Below are positions 5,819 through 11,968 of a stretch of DNA of 14,563 bases, in pieces. Origin of the DNA: Methanobacteriota archaeon (GTDB lineage: Archaea; Thermoplasmatota; Thermoplasmata; RBG-16-68-12); NCBI GenBank assembly GCA_005878665.1, contig VBLR01000134.1, positions 1 through 14,563 on the forward strand, given 5' to 3'. The translations under genes and the position numbers were made by a program. The notes beneath the pieces were generated by a model. That model did no database searches and was not told the origin of the DNA. It saw nothing but the letters and a program-made list of their open reading frames with translations. Positions within the stretch are counted from its first letter, which is position 1. Every line of letters starts with the position of its first letter.

Positions 5819-7075
5819 TCAGAGCCTCGAGACGAGATTCCGCGCGACCCCGGCGGCCTTCTCGAGGATGTCCGCCTCGCCTCGCACCCGGCGACCTCGC
5901 ATCAGGACGACGCCGTCGCAGATCATCGTGTCCACGACGTTCCCGTGGGCGGAGTAGACCCAATTGCTCAGGTCCTCGTGGCGGGGCGTGAGCTCCGGCC
6001 GGCGCGGATCGACCAGGATGATGTCGGCCAGGCGGTCGACGCCGATGAGGCCCGCATCGATCCCGAGGGCTCGGGCCCCCCCGAAGTTCGCGAGCTGGAA
6101 CGCCTCGATCGCCGGCAGGACGGTCGGGTCGTGATGCGCGTACTTCTGGAGGAGCGCCGCGACCTTCATCGTCTCGAACATGTCCAGGTTGTTGTTGCTC
6201 GCGGCCCCGTCCGTCCCGAGGCCCATGACGACCGCCGCCTCTTTCATCGCGGCGTAGGGCATCGCCTGTCCGGTCGAGAGCTTCATGTTCGAGACCGGGC
6301 AGTGGGCGACCCGCGTCCCGGTGCGCGCGAGGAGTTCGATCTCGGACGGGTCGAGCCAACACCCGTGGGCCGCGATCACGTCCTTCGCGAGGAACCCGAT
6401 GCTCTCCAAGTATTTCGCCGGGCGCACGCCCGTCTCCGTGACGCAGTCATCGACTTCCCGTTTCGTCTCGGAAAGGTGCGTGTGGATCAGCGAGCCCGTC
6501 TTGTCCGCGAGTTCGCGGATCCGGAGGAGGGAGTCTTTCGACACGGTGTAGATCGCGTGGGGCCCGAGCACCGGCGTGATCCGGTCCATCTTCATGCCCT
6601 CGATCCGGCGGTAGATCTCCTCGGCCGTCCGGAGCTGCTTCGCGGCCCGCTCCGCGTCGTTGAGATCCACGATGCCCTCCGCGAGGAACGCGCGGAGGCC
6701 CATCTCCTTCACCGCCTTCGCCGCCGCGTCCATGTGGAAGTACATGTCGTTGAACGTGGTCGTCCCGGTCTTGATCATCTCGAGGCACGCGAGCTTGGTG
6801 CCCCAGTACACGTCGTCGGGAGTCAGCTTCGCCTCGACGGGCCGGATCTTCGTCTCGAGCCATGTCGAGAGGTCGAGGTCATCGCCCCACCCGCGGAAGA
6901 GCGTCATCGCGGCGTGCGTGTGGAGGTTCACGAACCCCGGGAGAGCGATCTTCCCCTTGCCGTCGATGACGATGTCGGCTTCGCGCTTCCGGCCGATCTC
7001 CGCGATTCGGTTTCCCTCGATGTACACCTGGGTGACGTCGCCTTCGACTTGCACGTCCCGGATCAGGATGCTCAT
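5819..7075 (-). CDS. mtaD: MTA/SAH/5'-deoxyadenosine deaminase (amidohydrolase)
   Basis: 418 residues, full length for the MtaD/DadD family of metal-dependent amidohydrolases. These enzymes deaminate the adenine of 5'-methylthioadenosine, S-adenosylhomocysteine and 5'-deoxyadenosine to the inosine analogue, releasing ammonia. Metal and catalytic residues are all present: HTH in NLHTHAAM (H52, H54), IHTHLSET (H198/H200, with E203), AAHG (H237) and GTDG (D289), plus the substrate-side GPHAIYT (172-178). The C-terminus closes the small beta domain (LADIILVD, VDTMICDGV). The start ATG (7075) overlaps the TGA of the upstream phosphorylase by 4 nt (ATGA), and hpt follows after one base, so the three genes form one operon. 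Archaeal DadD enzymes are known to be promiscuous; the preferred substrate cannot be read from sequence. Confidence 0.93.
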   Translation of the reverse strand: MSILIRDVQVEGDVTQVYIEGNRIAEIGRKREADIVIDGKGKIALPGFVNLHTHAAMTLFRGWGDDLDLSTWLETKIRPVEAKLTPDDVYWGTKLACLEMIKTGTTTFNDMYFHMDAAAKAVKEMGLRAFLAEGIVDLNDAERAAKQLRTAEEIYRRIEGMKMDRITPVLGPHAIYTVSKDSLLRIRELADKTGSLIHTHLSETKREVDDCVTETGVRPAKYLESIGFLAKDVIAAHGCWLDPSEIELLARTGTRVAHCPVSNMKLSTGQAMPYAAMKEAAVVMGLGTDGAASNNNLDMFETMKVAALLQKYAHHDPTVLPAIEAFQLANFGGARALGIDAGLIGVDRLADIILVDPRRPELTPRHEDLSNWVYSAHGNVVDTMICDGVVLMRGRRVRGEADILEKAAGVARNLVSRL

Positions 7076-7797
7076 CGGAATGGCTCCAACGCCTTCGCAA
7101 CGACCGTCCGGGTGAGGTCGGCGTTCTGTCGTTGTGTCTCTCGGATCTTCTCGAACGTGAGCGGCTCGTCCATGATTCCGTTGCAAAAGTTGTCGACGGT
7201 GCACAGGGAGGCGTAGGGGAGGCCGAGCTCCGACGCGAGCGTCGCCTCCGAGGCCATTGTCATCCCGACGACATCCCCGATCTTCTTGAAGTGCGCAACC
7301 TCCGCCCGCGTCTCGAGCCGCGGTCCGGTCGTCTGCACGTACGTCCCGCCGTCGTGAAAGGTGGCCTTCGCCTCTTTCGCGGCGGTCACGAGGGCCGCCC
7401 GCACGGTGCCGTCCAGCGAGGGCGTGGCGTGGACCACCCGGTCGTCGTAGTACGTGGGGATGTCCCAATATCCGATGAAGTCGTCCGGGACGACGAACGT
7501 GCCCGGGTGGATCGTCTTCTTGAGCGAGCCGGTGGACGACGTGGCAAGGACGTGGGTCGCGCCGAGTTCTTTCAGGGCCCACAGATTCGCCCGGTGGTTC
7601 AGCTTGTGCGGTGGGATCCGATGGTCCTTGCCGTGGCGCGGCAAGAAGATGACCATCACGGTGCCGCGTTTTCCCATACGCGGCGGATCGCTCGGAGCGC
7701 CGTATGGCGTGACGAGAAACTTCGCCTGTTCGTCCTCGAGATCGAACGCGTCCCCGAGGGCAGACCCTCCGATGATTCCGACGACGGCGGCGGCCAT
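7072..7797 (-). CDS. mtnP: MTAP-family phosphorylase, likely 5'-methylthioinosine phosphorylase
   Basis: 241 residues from the ATG at 7797. The fold is the trimeric MTAP/PNP family: phosphate loop IIGGSALG near the N-terminus, LPRHGKDHRIPPHKLNHRAN, GTYVQTTGPRLETRAE, and GMTMASEATLASELGLPYAS with the ribose-binding Met-Thr-x-x-Glu pattern. Classic MTA phosphorylases carry an Asp-x-Asp motif in the purine loop that reads the 6-amino group. Here the loop is CTVDNFCNG, with Asn beside the Asp, which favours a 6-oxopurine such as methylthioinosine. The adjacent deaminase supports that reading. The product would be hypoxanthine plus a 5-substituted ribose-1-phosphate. An in-frame ATG at 7818 would add seven residues (MAFRPLA). 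The TATA-like element near 7828 and the usual MTAP N-terminus favour 7797. Family certain, exact substrate inferred. Confidence 0.88.
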   Translation of the reverse strand: MAAAVVGIIGGSALGDAFDLEDEQAKFLVTPYGAPSDPPRMGKRGTVMVIFLPRHGKDHRIPPHKLNHRANLWALKELGATHVLATSSTGSLKKTIHPGTFVVPDDFIGYWDIPTYYDDRVVHATPSLDGTVRAALVTAAKEAKATFHDGGTYVQTTGPRLETRAEVAHFKKIGDVVGMTMASEATLASELGLPYASLCTVDNFCNGIMDEPLTFEKIRETQRQNADLTRTVVAKALEPFR

Positions 7798-7823
7798 GGC
7801 GAGCGGACGAAAAGCCATCGCGC

Positions 7824-7832
7824 GATAAAGGT
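7824..7832 (-). promoter_or_regulatory. TATA-like element of the purine-salvage operon
   Basis: On the minus strand ACCTTTATC is centred near 7828, 31 nt before the ATG at 7797 but only about 10 nt before the ATG at 7818. It supports the downstream start and marks the promoter of the three-gene operon. Confidence 0.5.
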
Positions 7833-7981
7833 TCCGTCCCGCCGCTCCTGGCTCGGGCCGGGCGCACCGGCGAAGGACGTCGGCCTCGATGGGCTGATGT
7901 TCGTCCTCACCCGACCGAGCGATTCCGACCGGGCGAGCGGCGGCCCCAAATGAGTCTCAGGTGCGATAGTCGATAGGATAC

Positions 7982-7991
7982 GTATAAAAAC
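7982..7991 (+). promoter_or_regulatory. TATA element for the DUF835 gene
   Basis: GTATAAAAAC is centred near 7986, about 32 nt before the ATG at 8018. It is one of the best TATA matches in the window and predicts a leader of only a few bases. Confidence 0.65.
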
Positions 7992-8017
7992 GGACTTCCC
8001 GATGGCAAGGCGGTTCC

Positions 8018-8551
8018 ATGTGGCGGCTCCCGTGGCCGCTCCTGCTCGCCTTCAAGGAGGACGAGCTTCTCAAGGACCTTCTCTTCGGGAAGAAGAAGGA
8101 CCTCGAGGAAGGTCGCGCCTACCTGATGAAGGAGAAGAAGCCGGAGAAGGCCCTCTCGGCGTTCCAGCGGTCGGTCGACGCCGGCTGGCGCCCCATGTAC
8201 ATCACGCGCCAGCACCCGAACCACATCGTCCGGCGTCGCGGAGAGAAGGAGATCCGCGTCGTCTGGCTCTCGACGACGCTCGGCAACGATTACATCGATC
8301 CGCACAATCTGAACAGCTTGAGCAACCTGATCGCGAACTTCGTGAACGACGGACCCCGCGCCGTGATCCTCCTCGACGGCATCGAGTACCTCATGATCAA
8401 CAACGACTTCGCTCGCATCCTTCATTTCCTCGAGTACGTGAACGAGCAAATCGCGCTCCATCGGGCGGCCCTGATCCTCAGCGTGGATGAGCGGGCGTTC
8501 GATGCGAAGGAACTGGCATACATCGAGCGGAACACGGTCGCCCTGGACTAG
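8018..8551 (+). CDS. DUF835 domain protein with TPR-like N-terminus
   Basis: 177 residues. The body from about residue 58 (WRPMYITRQHPNHIVRR) through VVWLSTT (81-87), IDPHNLNSLSNLI (93-105), VILLDGIEYL (116-125), FLEYVNEQIALHRAALIL (137-154) and a C-terminal helix is the DUF835 domain. This domain is common in euryarchaea, often fused to or near sensor and ATPase modules, and has no assigned reaction. Its VILLDGIEYL segment resembles a Walker B strand, but no P-loop is present. Residues 1-22 are hydrophobic and amphipathic, with acidic and basic residues, not a clean signal peptide or membrane segment. Residues 29-56 (EEGRAYLMKEKKPEKALSAF onward) look like one TPR-type helical hairpin. A signalling or scaffold role is the best guess. 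The gene has its own promoter, and arcS follows 40 nt later with another. Confidence 0.82.
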   Translation: MWRLPWPLLLAFKEDELLKDLLFGKKKDLEEGRAYLMKEKKPEKALSAFQRSVDAGWRPMYITRQHPNHIVRRRGEKEIRVVWLSTTLGNDYIDPHNLNSLSNLIANFVNDGPRAVILLDGIEYLMINNDFARILHFLEYVNEQIALHRAALILSVDERAFDAKELAYIERNTVALD

Positions 8552-8556
8552 TCAGA

Positions 8557-8563
8557 CTTATAC
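8557..8563 (+). promoter_or_regulatory. TATA element for arcS
   Basis: CTTATAC is centred near 8560, 32 nt before the ATG at 8592. It lies six bases after the stop of the DUF835 gene and supports the chosen arcS start over an upstream in-frame codon at 8487. Confidence 0.5.
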
Positions 8564-8591
8564 GCCAACCAGATATCGCTTCGCCCCTTCC

Positions 8592-10373
8592 ATGTTTCAG
8601 ATTGATGCGCGAGGCGGTCTCGGTCGCAAAGGAATCTGGACCCGTGGGGACCGCACCCTCCCGACGCCTCTCGTGCTGTTCGTGCATCAAACCTCTCGCC
8701 CCGCACCGTCGTACGCCGAGGGGTTGCTCGTCGCCGAGCGGACCGGGGATGCCCGATTCCAGGTGCGCGTCGGAGGCAGCTTCTTCGCTCCCCGAGCGCC
8801 TCGCCATCCGGACGATCTGCCTCCGGGAAAAGGCACTCCGCGGTCGTTCGCCGATCTCGAGATTCCTCAAGCTCCGGTCGCGGGCGACTGGGCCGTCACC
8901 GCGGGGGAATCGGACCTCGCGGCGGCCAAGTCCGTCGGCGGGCTGTTCTTGTCGAACGGACCGGAGTTCGAACGGTCCCCGCGGGAATTCGTCGCGGCGG
9001 TCCGCCGGGTGCGCGAGATCCTGGGCCCCGCGAAGGTTCTCGCCGTGACCGGCCTGGCGACCCCGTCGAACCTTTCGGTGCTCGTGTACGCCGGAATCGA
9101 TGTCGTCGACTCGAGCCGGATGCGGCTCGACTCTGCTCGTGGGCTCTTCCACACGGCCGACGGCACGGTCCCCATCGCCGACGCGGACCGCGACGCGTGC
9201 GGCTGTCCGGCGTGCGCGGCGGGAGAGGACCTCCAAGCCCACAATGATCGGGCGCTCTACCGCGAGATGCTCCTCGTTCGGAATCACTTGGTGCACGGTC
9301 GCCTGCGAGAACTGGCGGAGCGTCGTCTCGCGAACATTCCATGGAACACGGCCGTCATCCGGCATCTCGATCTTCGGGAATACGACCTGGTCGAATCGTA
9401 TACGTCCGTGGCCGGGGGCGAGATGCTCGCGTACGCCCCTGAGTCGCTCGCCCGACCGGAGATCATCCGATTTCGTCGGCGGATTCGGGAACGGTATGCC
9501 AAGCCGCCTTCGACTTCGGTGCTCCTGTTGCTCCCATGCTCCGCCCGCAAGCCGTATTCGACGAGCCGTAGCCACCGCCGATTTCGCGATGCGGTCCTGG
9601 CGAGTGCGAATCCGGCCGCCGTCCACGAGGTCATCGTCACATCGCCTCTCGGCCTCATTCCCCGCGAGCTCGAGCGGTTCTATCCCGCCGGAGCGTACGA
9701 CATTCCGGTGACGGGAGATTGGAGTCGTGACGAGGGCGCGATGGTCACCGACGATCTGCGCGCGTTTCTCGCTGCGAATCGGTACGAGACGGTCGTGGCC
9801 CATCTGGGCTCGGAAGCCCCCATCATCAAAGCGGCCGTCCCTGACGCGGTCTTCACCGCGAAAGAGCGGCCCACGTCTGACGAGTCGCTCGCGTCCCTGA
9901 CCCAAGCGTTGAGCGTGGCCACCTCGTCGTCCGCACGAGTCCCGAAAGGCCTTCGCTTCGCCGAGGAAATGTCGAACATCGCTCGCTTCCAGTTCGGCGA
10001 TGCGGGGCTCGGGCTCGTGAACGCCGCAACGTTCCGAGGTCGGATGCCGGATGTCCGCGTGATTCGCGAGGGCGGGCAGGTCGCGATGTACACGCGCCGA
10101 GGGATGCTGTCGTTGACACTCGCGGGCGGTGCGATCCTCTCCGACGCGGACCGGTACTGGGTCGAGATCGAGGACTTCCTCCCGAAGGGCAACATCTTCG
10201 CTGTCGGTGCGGTCGACGCAGCACCCGAGATTCGACCGGGAGACGAGGTCGTCGTGCGCCATCGGAAGGAAGTGCGCGCCGTCGGCACCGCGCGGCTCGG
10301 CGCTCGGGAGATGGTCGACTTCCGGCGCGGCGAAGCGGTCCACGTCCGCCATGTCGTCGACGCACCTCCATAA
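8592..10373 (+). CDS. arcS: Archaeosine synthase, alpha subunit (ArcS/TgtA2)
   Basis: 593 residues, normal for ArcS. The enzyme modifies preQ0 at position 15 of archaeal tRNAs on the way to archaeosine, which stabilises the tRNA core. The N-terminal two-thirds is a TGT-like barrel that lacks base-exchange function in this family, with the zinc cluster ACGCPACAAGED (C203, C205, C208; a downstream His such as H218 or H232 as fourth ligand). The ArcS-specific motif PC-x3-KPY-x2-S-x2-H is intact as PCSARKPYSTSRSH (315-328). A PUA domain for tRNA binding occupies about residues 519-593. In several archaea ArcS first attaches lysine and a radical-SAM partner (RaSEA) completes the reaction; neither that partner nor ArcTGT is in this window. 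The frame is open from 8487, but that part overlaps the DUF835 gene; the ATG 8592 fits the TATA near 8560. Confidence 0.93.
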   Translation: MFQIDARGGLGRKGIWTRGDRTLPTPLVLFVHQTSRPAPSYAEGLLVAERTGDARFQVRVGGSFFAPRAPRHPDDLPPGKGTPRSFADLEIPQAPVAGDWAVTAGESDLAAAKSVGGLFLSNGPEFERSPREFVAAVRRVREILGPAKVLAVTGLATPSNLSVLVYAGIDVVDSSRMRLDSARGLFHTADGTVPIADADRDACGCPACAAGEDLQAHNDRALYREMLLVRNHLVHGRLRELAERRLANIPWNTAVIRHLDLREYDLVESYTSVAGGEMLAYAPESLARPEIIRFRRRIRERYAKPPSTSVLLLLPCSARKPYSTSRSHRRFRDAVLASANPAAVHEVIVTSPLGLIPRELERFYPAGAYDIPVTGDWSRDEGAMVTDDLRAFLAANRYETVVAHLGSEAPIIKAAVPDAVFTAKERPTSDESLASLTQALSVATSSSARVPKGLRFAEEMSNIARFQFGDAGLGLVNAATFRGRMPDVRVIREGGQVAMYTRRGMLSLTLAGGAILSDADRYWVEIEDFLPKGNIFAVGAVDAAPEIRPGDEVVVRHRKEVRAVGTARLGAREMVDFRRGEAVHVRHVVDAPP

Positions 10374-10379
10374 GGTTAT
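10369..10379 (+). promoter_or_regulatory. TATA-like element overlapping the arcS stop
   Basis: CATAAGGTTAT covers the arcS stop codon and lies about 28-33 nt before the ATG at 10406. This would allow separate, near-leaderless transcription of the membrane protein gene. Confidence 0.4.
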
Positions 10380-10405
10380 GGGGAGCCGCGATATCGGCGC
10401 CGCGG

Positions 10406-10654
10406 ATGGCGCTGATCCCGGACCTGACCGCGGCAGCCCTCTACGCCCTCGTCGTGTTCTTGCTCTTCCTCGGCCTCCTCGTCGTCTTCGTCGAGACGAT
10501 TCCGCCGCGGCTTCTGATGGTCATGATCCTCGCGGTCATCCTGTTTGCCGCGTGGCTCGCGTGGGTCGGCGAAGCAGGACTCGCGTTCCTCCCCCTCGGA
10601 ATCGCGGCGGCGTTCGTCGCAAACCACGCCTTCGAATGGCTCACGACTCGCTGA
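10406..10654 (+). CDS. Small integral membrane protein, 82 residues
   Basis: I do not recognise the family. Three hydrophobic stretches are visible: about residues 11-29 (LYALVVFLLFLGLLVVFV), 35-54 (RLLMVMILAVILFAAWLAWV) and a weaker one at 59-74. They are separated by VETIPPR and GEAG, with a short TTR tail. The predicted product is a small inner-membrane protein with two or three spans. There is no signal-peptide cleavage site, no metal motif and no obvious ion-channel motif. It begins 32 nt after arcS and may be transcribed from the TATA-like element over the arcS stop. It ends 6 nt from the convergent gene on the other strand, which also encodes a membrane protein. The frame is distinctly coding in its hydrophobic pattern and in the GC-rich third positions. 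Confidence 0.7.
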   Translation: MALIPDLTAAALYALVVFLLFLGLLVVFVETIPPRLLMVMILAVILFAAWLAWVGEAGLAFLPLGIAAAFVANHAFEWLTTR

Positions 10655-10660
10655 CGCATC

Positions 10661-11146
10661 TCAGAGATTCGAATCGACGGGTGGGGCGCTGGTCGGTTCC
10701 GGGATCGGCCCCGATGCTCTGCGGAGCAGGGCGAGGAGCAGCAGGAGGAAGAGACCGACCAGATGAGCGATTCCAGCGACGGCGAATAAGATGAAGAGGC
10801 TCGTGAGCGGCGGCACGCCACCGGATCGAAATCCGAAAAAGATCCAGAGGTTCGCCGCCAAACCCGTGGTCCAGCCAAAAAGGACCAAGACGACGAATCC
10901 AACGAACAAGGCGTACGGTTGTCTTCGGTACCTCTGGATTTCCCATCCAACCAGAAGGAGCAGGGCGGTAGGACCGGCGCTCGGGATGACTACGGAGGCG
11001 AGAATGAAGGGGTCACCTGATACGTTGACTCTCAGCAGCTCGATTGCATACGCGACCGTGGTCCAAGTGGCGACAATCAGCAGCGTAATTGCCCCAAACG
11101 CCAGGAGGAGTCGGTCTGTTGGGTCGTTCGACCGGGGAATGAGCAA
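10661..11146 (-). CDS. Four-span integral membrane protein, 161 residues
   Basis: Not a family I recognise. Four hydrophobic helices are clear: residues about 13-36, 46-68, 78-104 and 114-141, followed by a cytosolic-looking tail rich in Pro and Ser (ASGPIPEPTSAPP). Between helices 2 and 3 is QRYRRQP, a positive loop suggesting a cytoplasmic side. The start is uncertain. No ATG or GTG is available near the N-terminus, and the best candidate is a TTG at 11146, preceded by GGGGTG about 7 nt upstream as a possible ribosome site. The frame is also open farther upstream without a normal start codon. Base composition is visibly less GC-rich than the neighbours, with codons such as AAT, ATT and TTT more frequent. 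That could mean horizontal transfer or simply relaxed selection. It converges on the 82-residue membrane protein with a 6-nt gap. Confidence 0.65.
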   Translation of the reverse strand: MLIPRSNDPTDRLLLAFGAITLLIVATWTTVAYAIELLRVNVSGDPFILASVVIPSAGPTALLLLVGWEIQRYRRQPYALFVGFVVLVLFGWTTGLAANLWIFFGFRSGGVPPLTSLFILFAVAGIAHLVGLFLLLLLALLRRASGPIPEPTSAPPVDSNL

Positions 11147-11221
11147 GCAAGCACCCCGGACGGTAATTGCCGCGCCGCTGATGTGTCTTGCGCCGAGCGC
11201 TGAGTATCTCGCATGAATTGC

Positions 11222-11247
11222 GGCTGGATACTTTCACCCCGCCAGCC
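11222..11247. repeat. Inverted repeat in the intergenic region
   Basis: GGCTGG at 11222-11227 and its complement CCAGCC at 11242-11247 flank a 14-nt loop. TACTTTC also occurs twice here, at 11228-11234 and 11251-11257. The stretch lies between the divergent membrane-protein and microprotein genes, upstream of the microprotein TATA. The role is unknown; it could be chance in GC-rich DNA. Confidence 0.35.
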
Positions 11248-11281
11248 CGAGTACTTTCGCACACCTCTCCCCTCTGCCGCG

Positions 11282-11290
11282 TCTTATACC
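11282..11290 (+). promoter_or_regulatory. TATA element for the 41-codon gene
   Basis: TCTTATACC is centred near 11286, 25 nt before the GTG at 11311. This is the spacing of a truly leaderless archaeal mRNA whose first codon is the start codon. Confidence 0.5.
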
Positions 11291-11310
11291 GCGGGGACTT
11301 TTGGACCACC

Positions 11311-11436
11311 GTGGCAAGCGCGGCAATGATGGCTCCGGTGAACGAGATGTACGCGGGAGAAGATCAGAGCTGGCAGGACGTCTACGCCTCGTACGGATGC
11401 TCGCTCGACTTCGACGTGTCCGACGACGACGGCTAA
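11311..11436 (+). CDS. Acidic microprotein, 41 residues, leaderless
   Basis: The frame is open from 11188, but only the part after the GTG at 11311 looks like protein: MASAAMMAPVNEMYAGEDQS, then WQDVYASYGC and a strongly acidic end, SLDFDVSDDDG. It has one cysteine, two Tyr, one Trp and almost no basic residues, so the net charge is strongly negative. There is no signal peptide or membrane segment. I do not recognise it. Three things support a gene: a TATA element at exactly leaderless spacing, a downstream T5 run, and a composition unlike the shuffled frames on either strand. An internal ATG (residue 6 or 7) is an alternative start. A protein of this sort could be a small regulator or partner of a basic protein; that is speculation. 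Confidence 0.5.
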   Translation: MASAAMMAPVNEMYAGEDQSWQDVYASYGCSLDFDVSDDDG

Positions 11437-11502
11437 CGCTCACAACCCATCCATCCCACCGATCGGCGGAGAGGGTCGCCTCCACGACTCCGCCGGTCCC
11501 CC

Positions 11503-11509
11503 TATTTTT
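11503..11509 (+). terminator. Oligo-T terminator after the microprotein gene
   Basis: TATTTTT in a CT-rich context lies about 66 nt after the stop of the 41-codon gene and just before the tRNA on the other strand. It fits an archaeal U-run terminator that prevents transcription running antisense through the tRNA. Confidence 0.45.
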
Positions 11510-11525
11510 CCGTCGCACGATCCAG

Positions 11526-11596
11526 TGCGTGGGGCGGGAGTCGAACCCGCGCTTTGGGCTTGGAAGGCCCAAGTTCTACCGCTAGACTACCCACGC
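11526..11596 (-). tRNA. tRNA-Gly (anticodon UCC)
   Basis: Read on the minus strand, the acceptor GCGTGGG pairs with CCCACGC. The D arm contains AGCGGTAGAA. The anticodon stem TGGGC/GCCCA encloses the loop CTTCCAA with anticodon TCC, decoding GGA and possibly other glycine codons. The T arm is GCGGG-TTCGACT-CCCGC. The discriminator base is A, as in archaeal glycine tRNAs, and CCA is not encoded. No intron is present, and the length of 71 nt is typical for tRNA-Gly. A TATA-like AAGTATT is centred 26 nt upstream. The gene lies between a microprotein gene on the opposite strand and a 67-codon gene on the same strand. No integrase or partial tRNA repeat marks it as an attachment site in this window. 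Confidence 0.97.
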
Positions 11597-11618
11597 TCGG
11601 TTAGGAGACTCGACCGCG

Positions 11619-11625
11619 AATACTT
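11619..11625 (-). promoter_or_regulatory. TATA-like element for tRNA-Gly
   Basis: On the minus strand AAGTATT is centred near 11622, 26 nt before the mature tRNA 5' end at 11596. It lies between the tRNA and the stop of the 67-codon gene, so the tRNA can be expressed independently. Confidence 0.4.
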
Positions 11626-11640
11626 GAGTCCTTCCTCGGG

Positions 11641-11844
11641 TCACAGTTTGGCTTTTGTGGAGCCCTCTTTCAGGAGTGCCTCAAGCTCATCGATCGCCGC
11701 GAGGAGATCGTGCACGTCCTCGCCTTCACTTTCCAGATCCCGTGCAATCCGCCGGGCGTTCGGGATCGTCTGCTTCGTGAGCCACTCCCGCGTTTCCTTT
11801 CGGAGTTTTGTCGGGTTGGGCCGTTCCACTCCTCTGCGTGCCAT
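11641..11844 (-). CDS. Small charged hypothetical protein, 67 residues
   Basis: The frame stays open far upstream, antisense to the TPR gene, but the protein-like part is MARRGVERPNPTKLRKETRE followed by WLTKQTIPNARRIARDLESE and an acidic, leucine-rich helix (VHDLLAAIDELEALLKEG, residues 44-61). The N-terminal third is strongly basic, the middle helical and basic, the C-terminal third acidic with heptad-like Leu spacing, so it probably dimerises through a short coiled coil. This layout suits a small nucleic-acid-binding or antitoxin-like protein. I see no ribbon-helix-helix signature and no toxin beside it, so the function is unassigned. The ATG at 11844 follows a perfect 14-bp palindrome (11858-11871) that overlaps the predicted transcription start, suggesting repression, possibly by the protein itself. 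Confidence 0.6.
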   Translation of the reverse strand: MARRGVERPNPTKLRKETREWLTKQTIPNARRIARDLESEGEDVHDLLAAIDELEALLKEGSTKAKL

Positions 11845-11857
11845 CGTTCCATCCCGT

Positions 11858-11871
11858 CTGACAATTGTCAG
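11858..11871. promoter_or_regulatory. Perfect palindrome CTGACAATTGTCAG, candidate operator
   Basis: Fourteen bases read the same on both strands. The site lies 14-27 nt before the ATG of the 67-codon gene and about 25 nt after a TATA-like GCTAAGTA (11892-11899, minus strand), so it would cover the transcription start. ATTGTC occurs again at 11902-11907 and 11937-11942 in the same intergenic region. Confidence 0.55.
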
Positions 11872-11891
11872 CCCGAAACTCTCTCGCCCGT

Positions 11892-11899
11892 ACTTAGCG
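11892..11899 (-). promoter_or_regulatory. TATA-like element for the 67-codon gene
   Basis: The minus strand reads GCTAAGTA, centred near 11895. Transcription would begin near 11870, within the palindrome, with a leader of about 26 nt. The match to the TATA consensus is moderate. Confidence 0.35.
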
Positions 11900-11941
11900 C
11901 GATTGTCACAGCGAACGAGGTGTTGACGAACGACCGATTGT

Positions 11942-11962
11942 CCAAGGCGCGGAGGCCCTTGG
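11942..11962. repeat. Inverted repeat CCAAGG/CCTTGG upstream of the TPR gene
   Basis: CCAAGG (11942-11947) and CCTTGG (11957-11962) are separated by nine bases and sit directly before the TATA of the TPR gene. The place suits a transcription-factor site. The first arm abuts the third ATTGTC copy. The function is not shown. Confidence 0.35.
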
Positions 11963-11968
11963 CGATAT

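Noticed and set aside
5945..7216. 423-codon plus-strand open frame across the deaminase gene
   Set aside because: Arg/Val/Asp/Glu-rich shadow of the deaminase, whose metal ligands and neighbours are all intact on the minus strand.
7798..8017. Possible small gene in the 220-bp divergent gap
   Set aside because: Frames here are short continuations of antisense shadows (for example one ending at 7953). No start fits the TATA elements other than those of the two flanking genes.
11077..11262. Small minus-strand frame with an ATG at 11214 preceding the four-span membrane protein
   Set aside because: It overlaps that gene in another frame, its translation shows no structure, and a frameshift joining the two could not be supported.
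11526..11596. tRNA-Gly as an integration site of a mobile element
   Set aside because: No integrase gene, no repeated tRNA 3' end and no foreign gene cluster were found on either side within the window.
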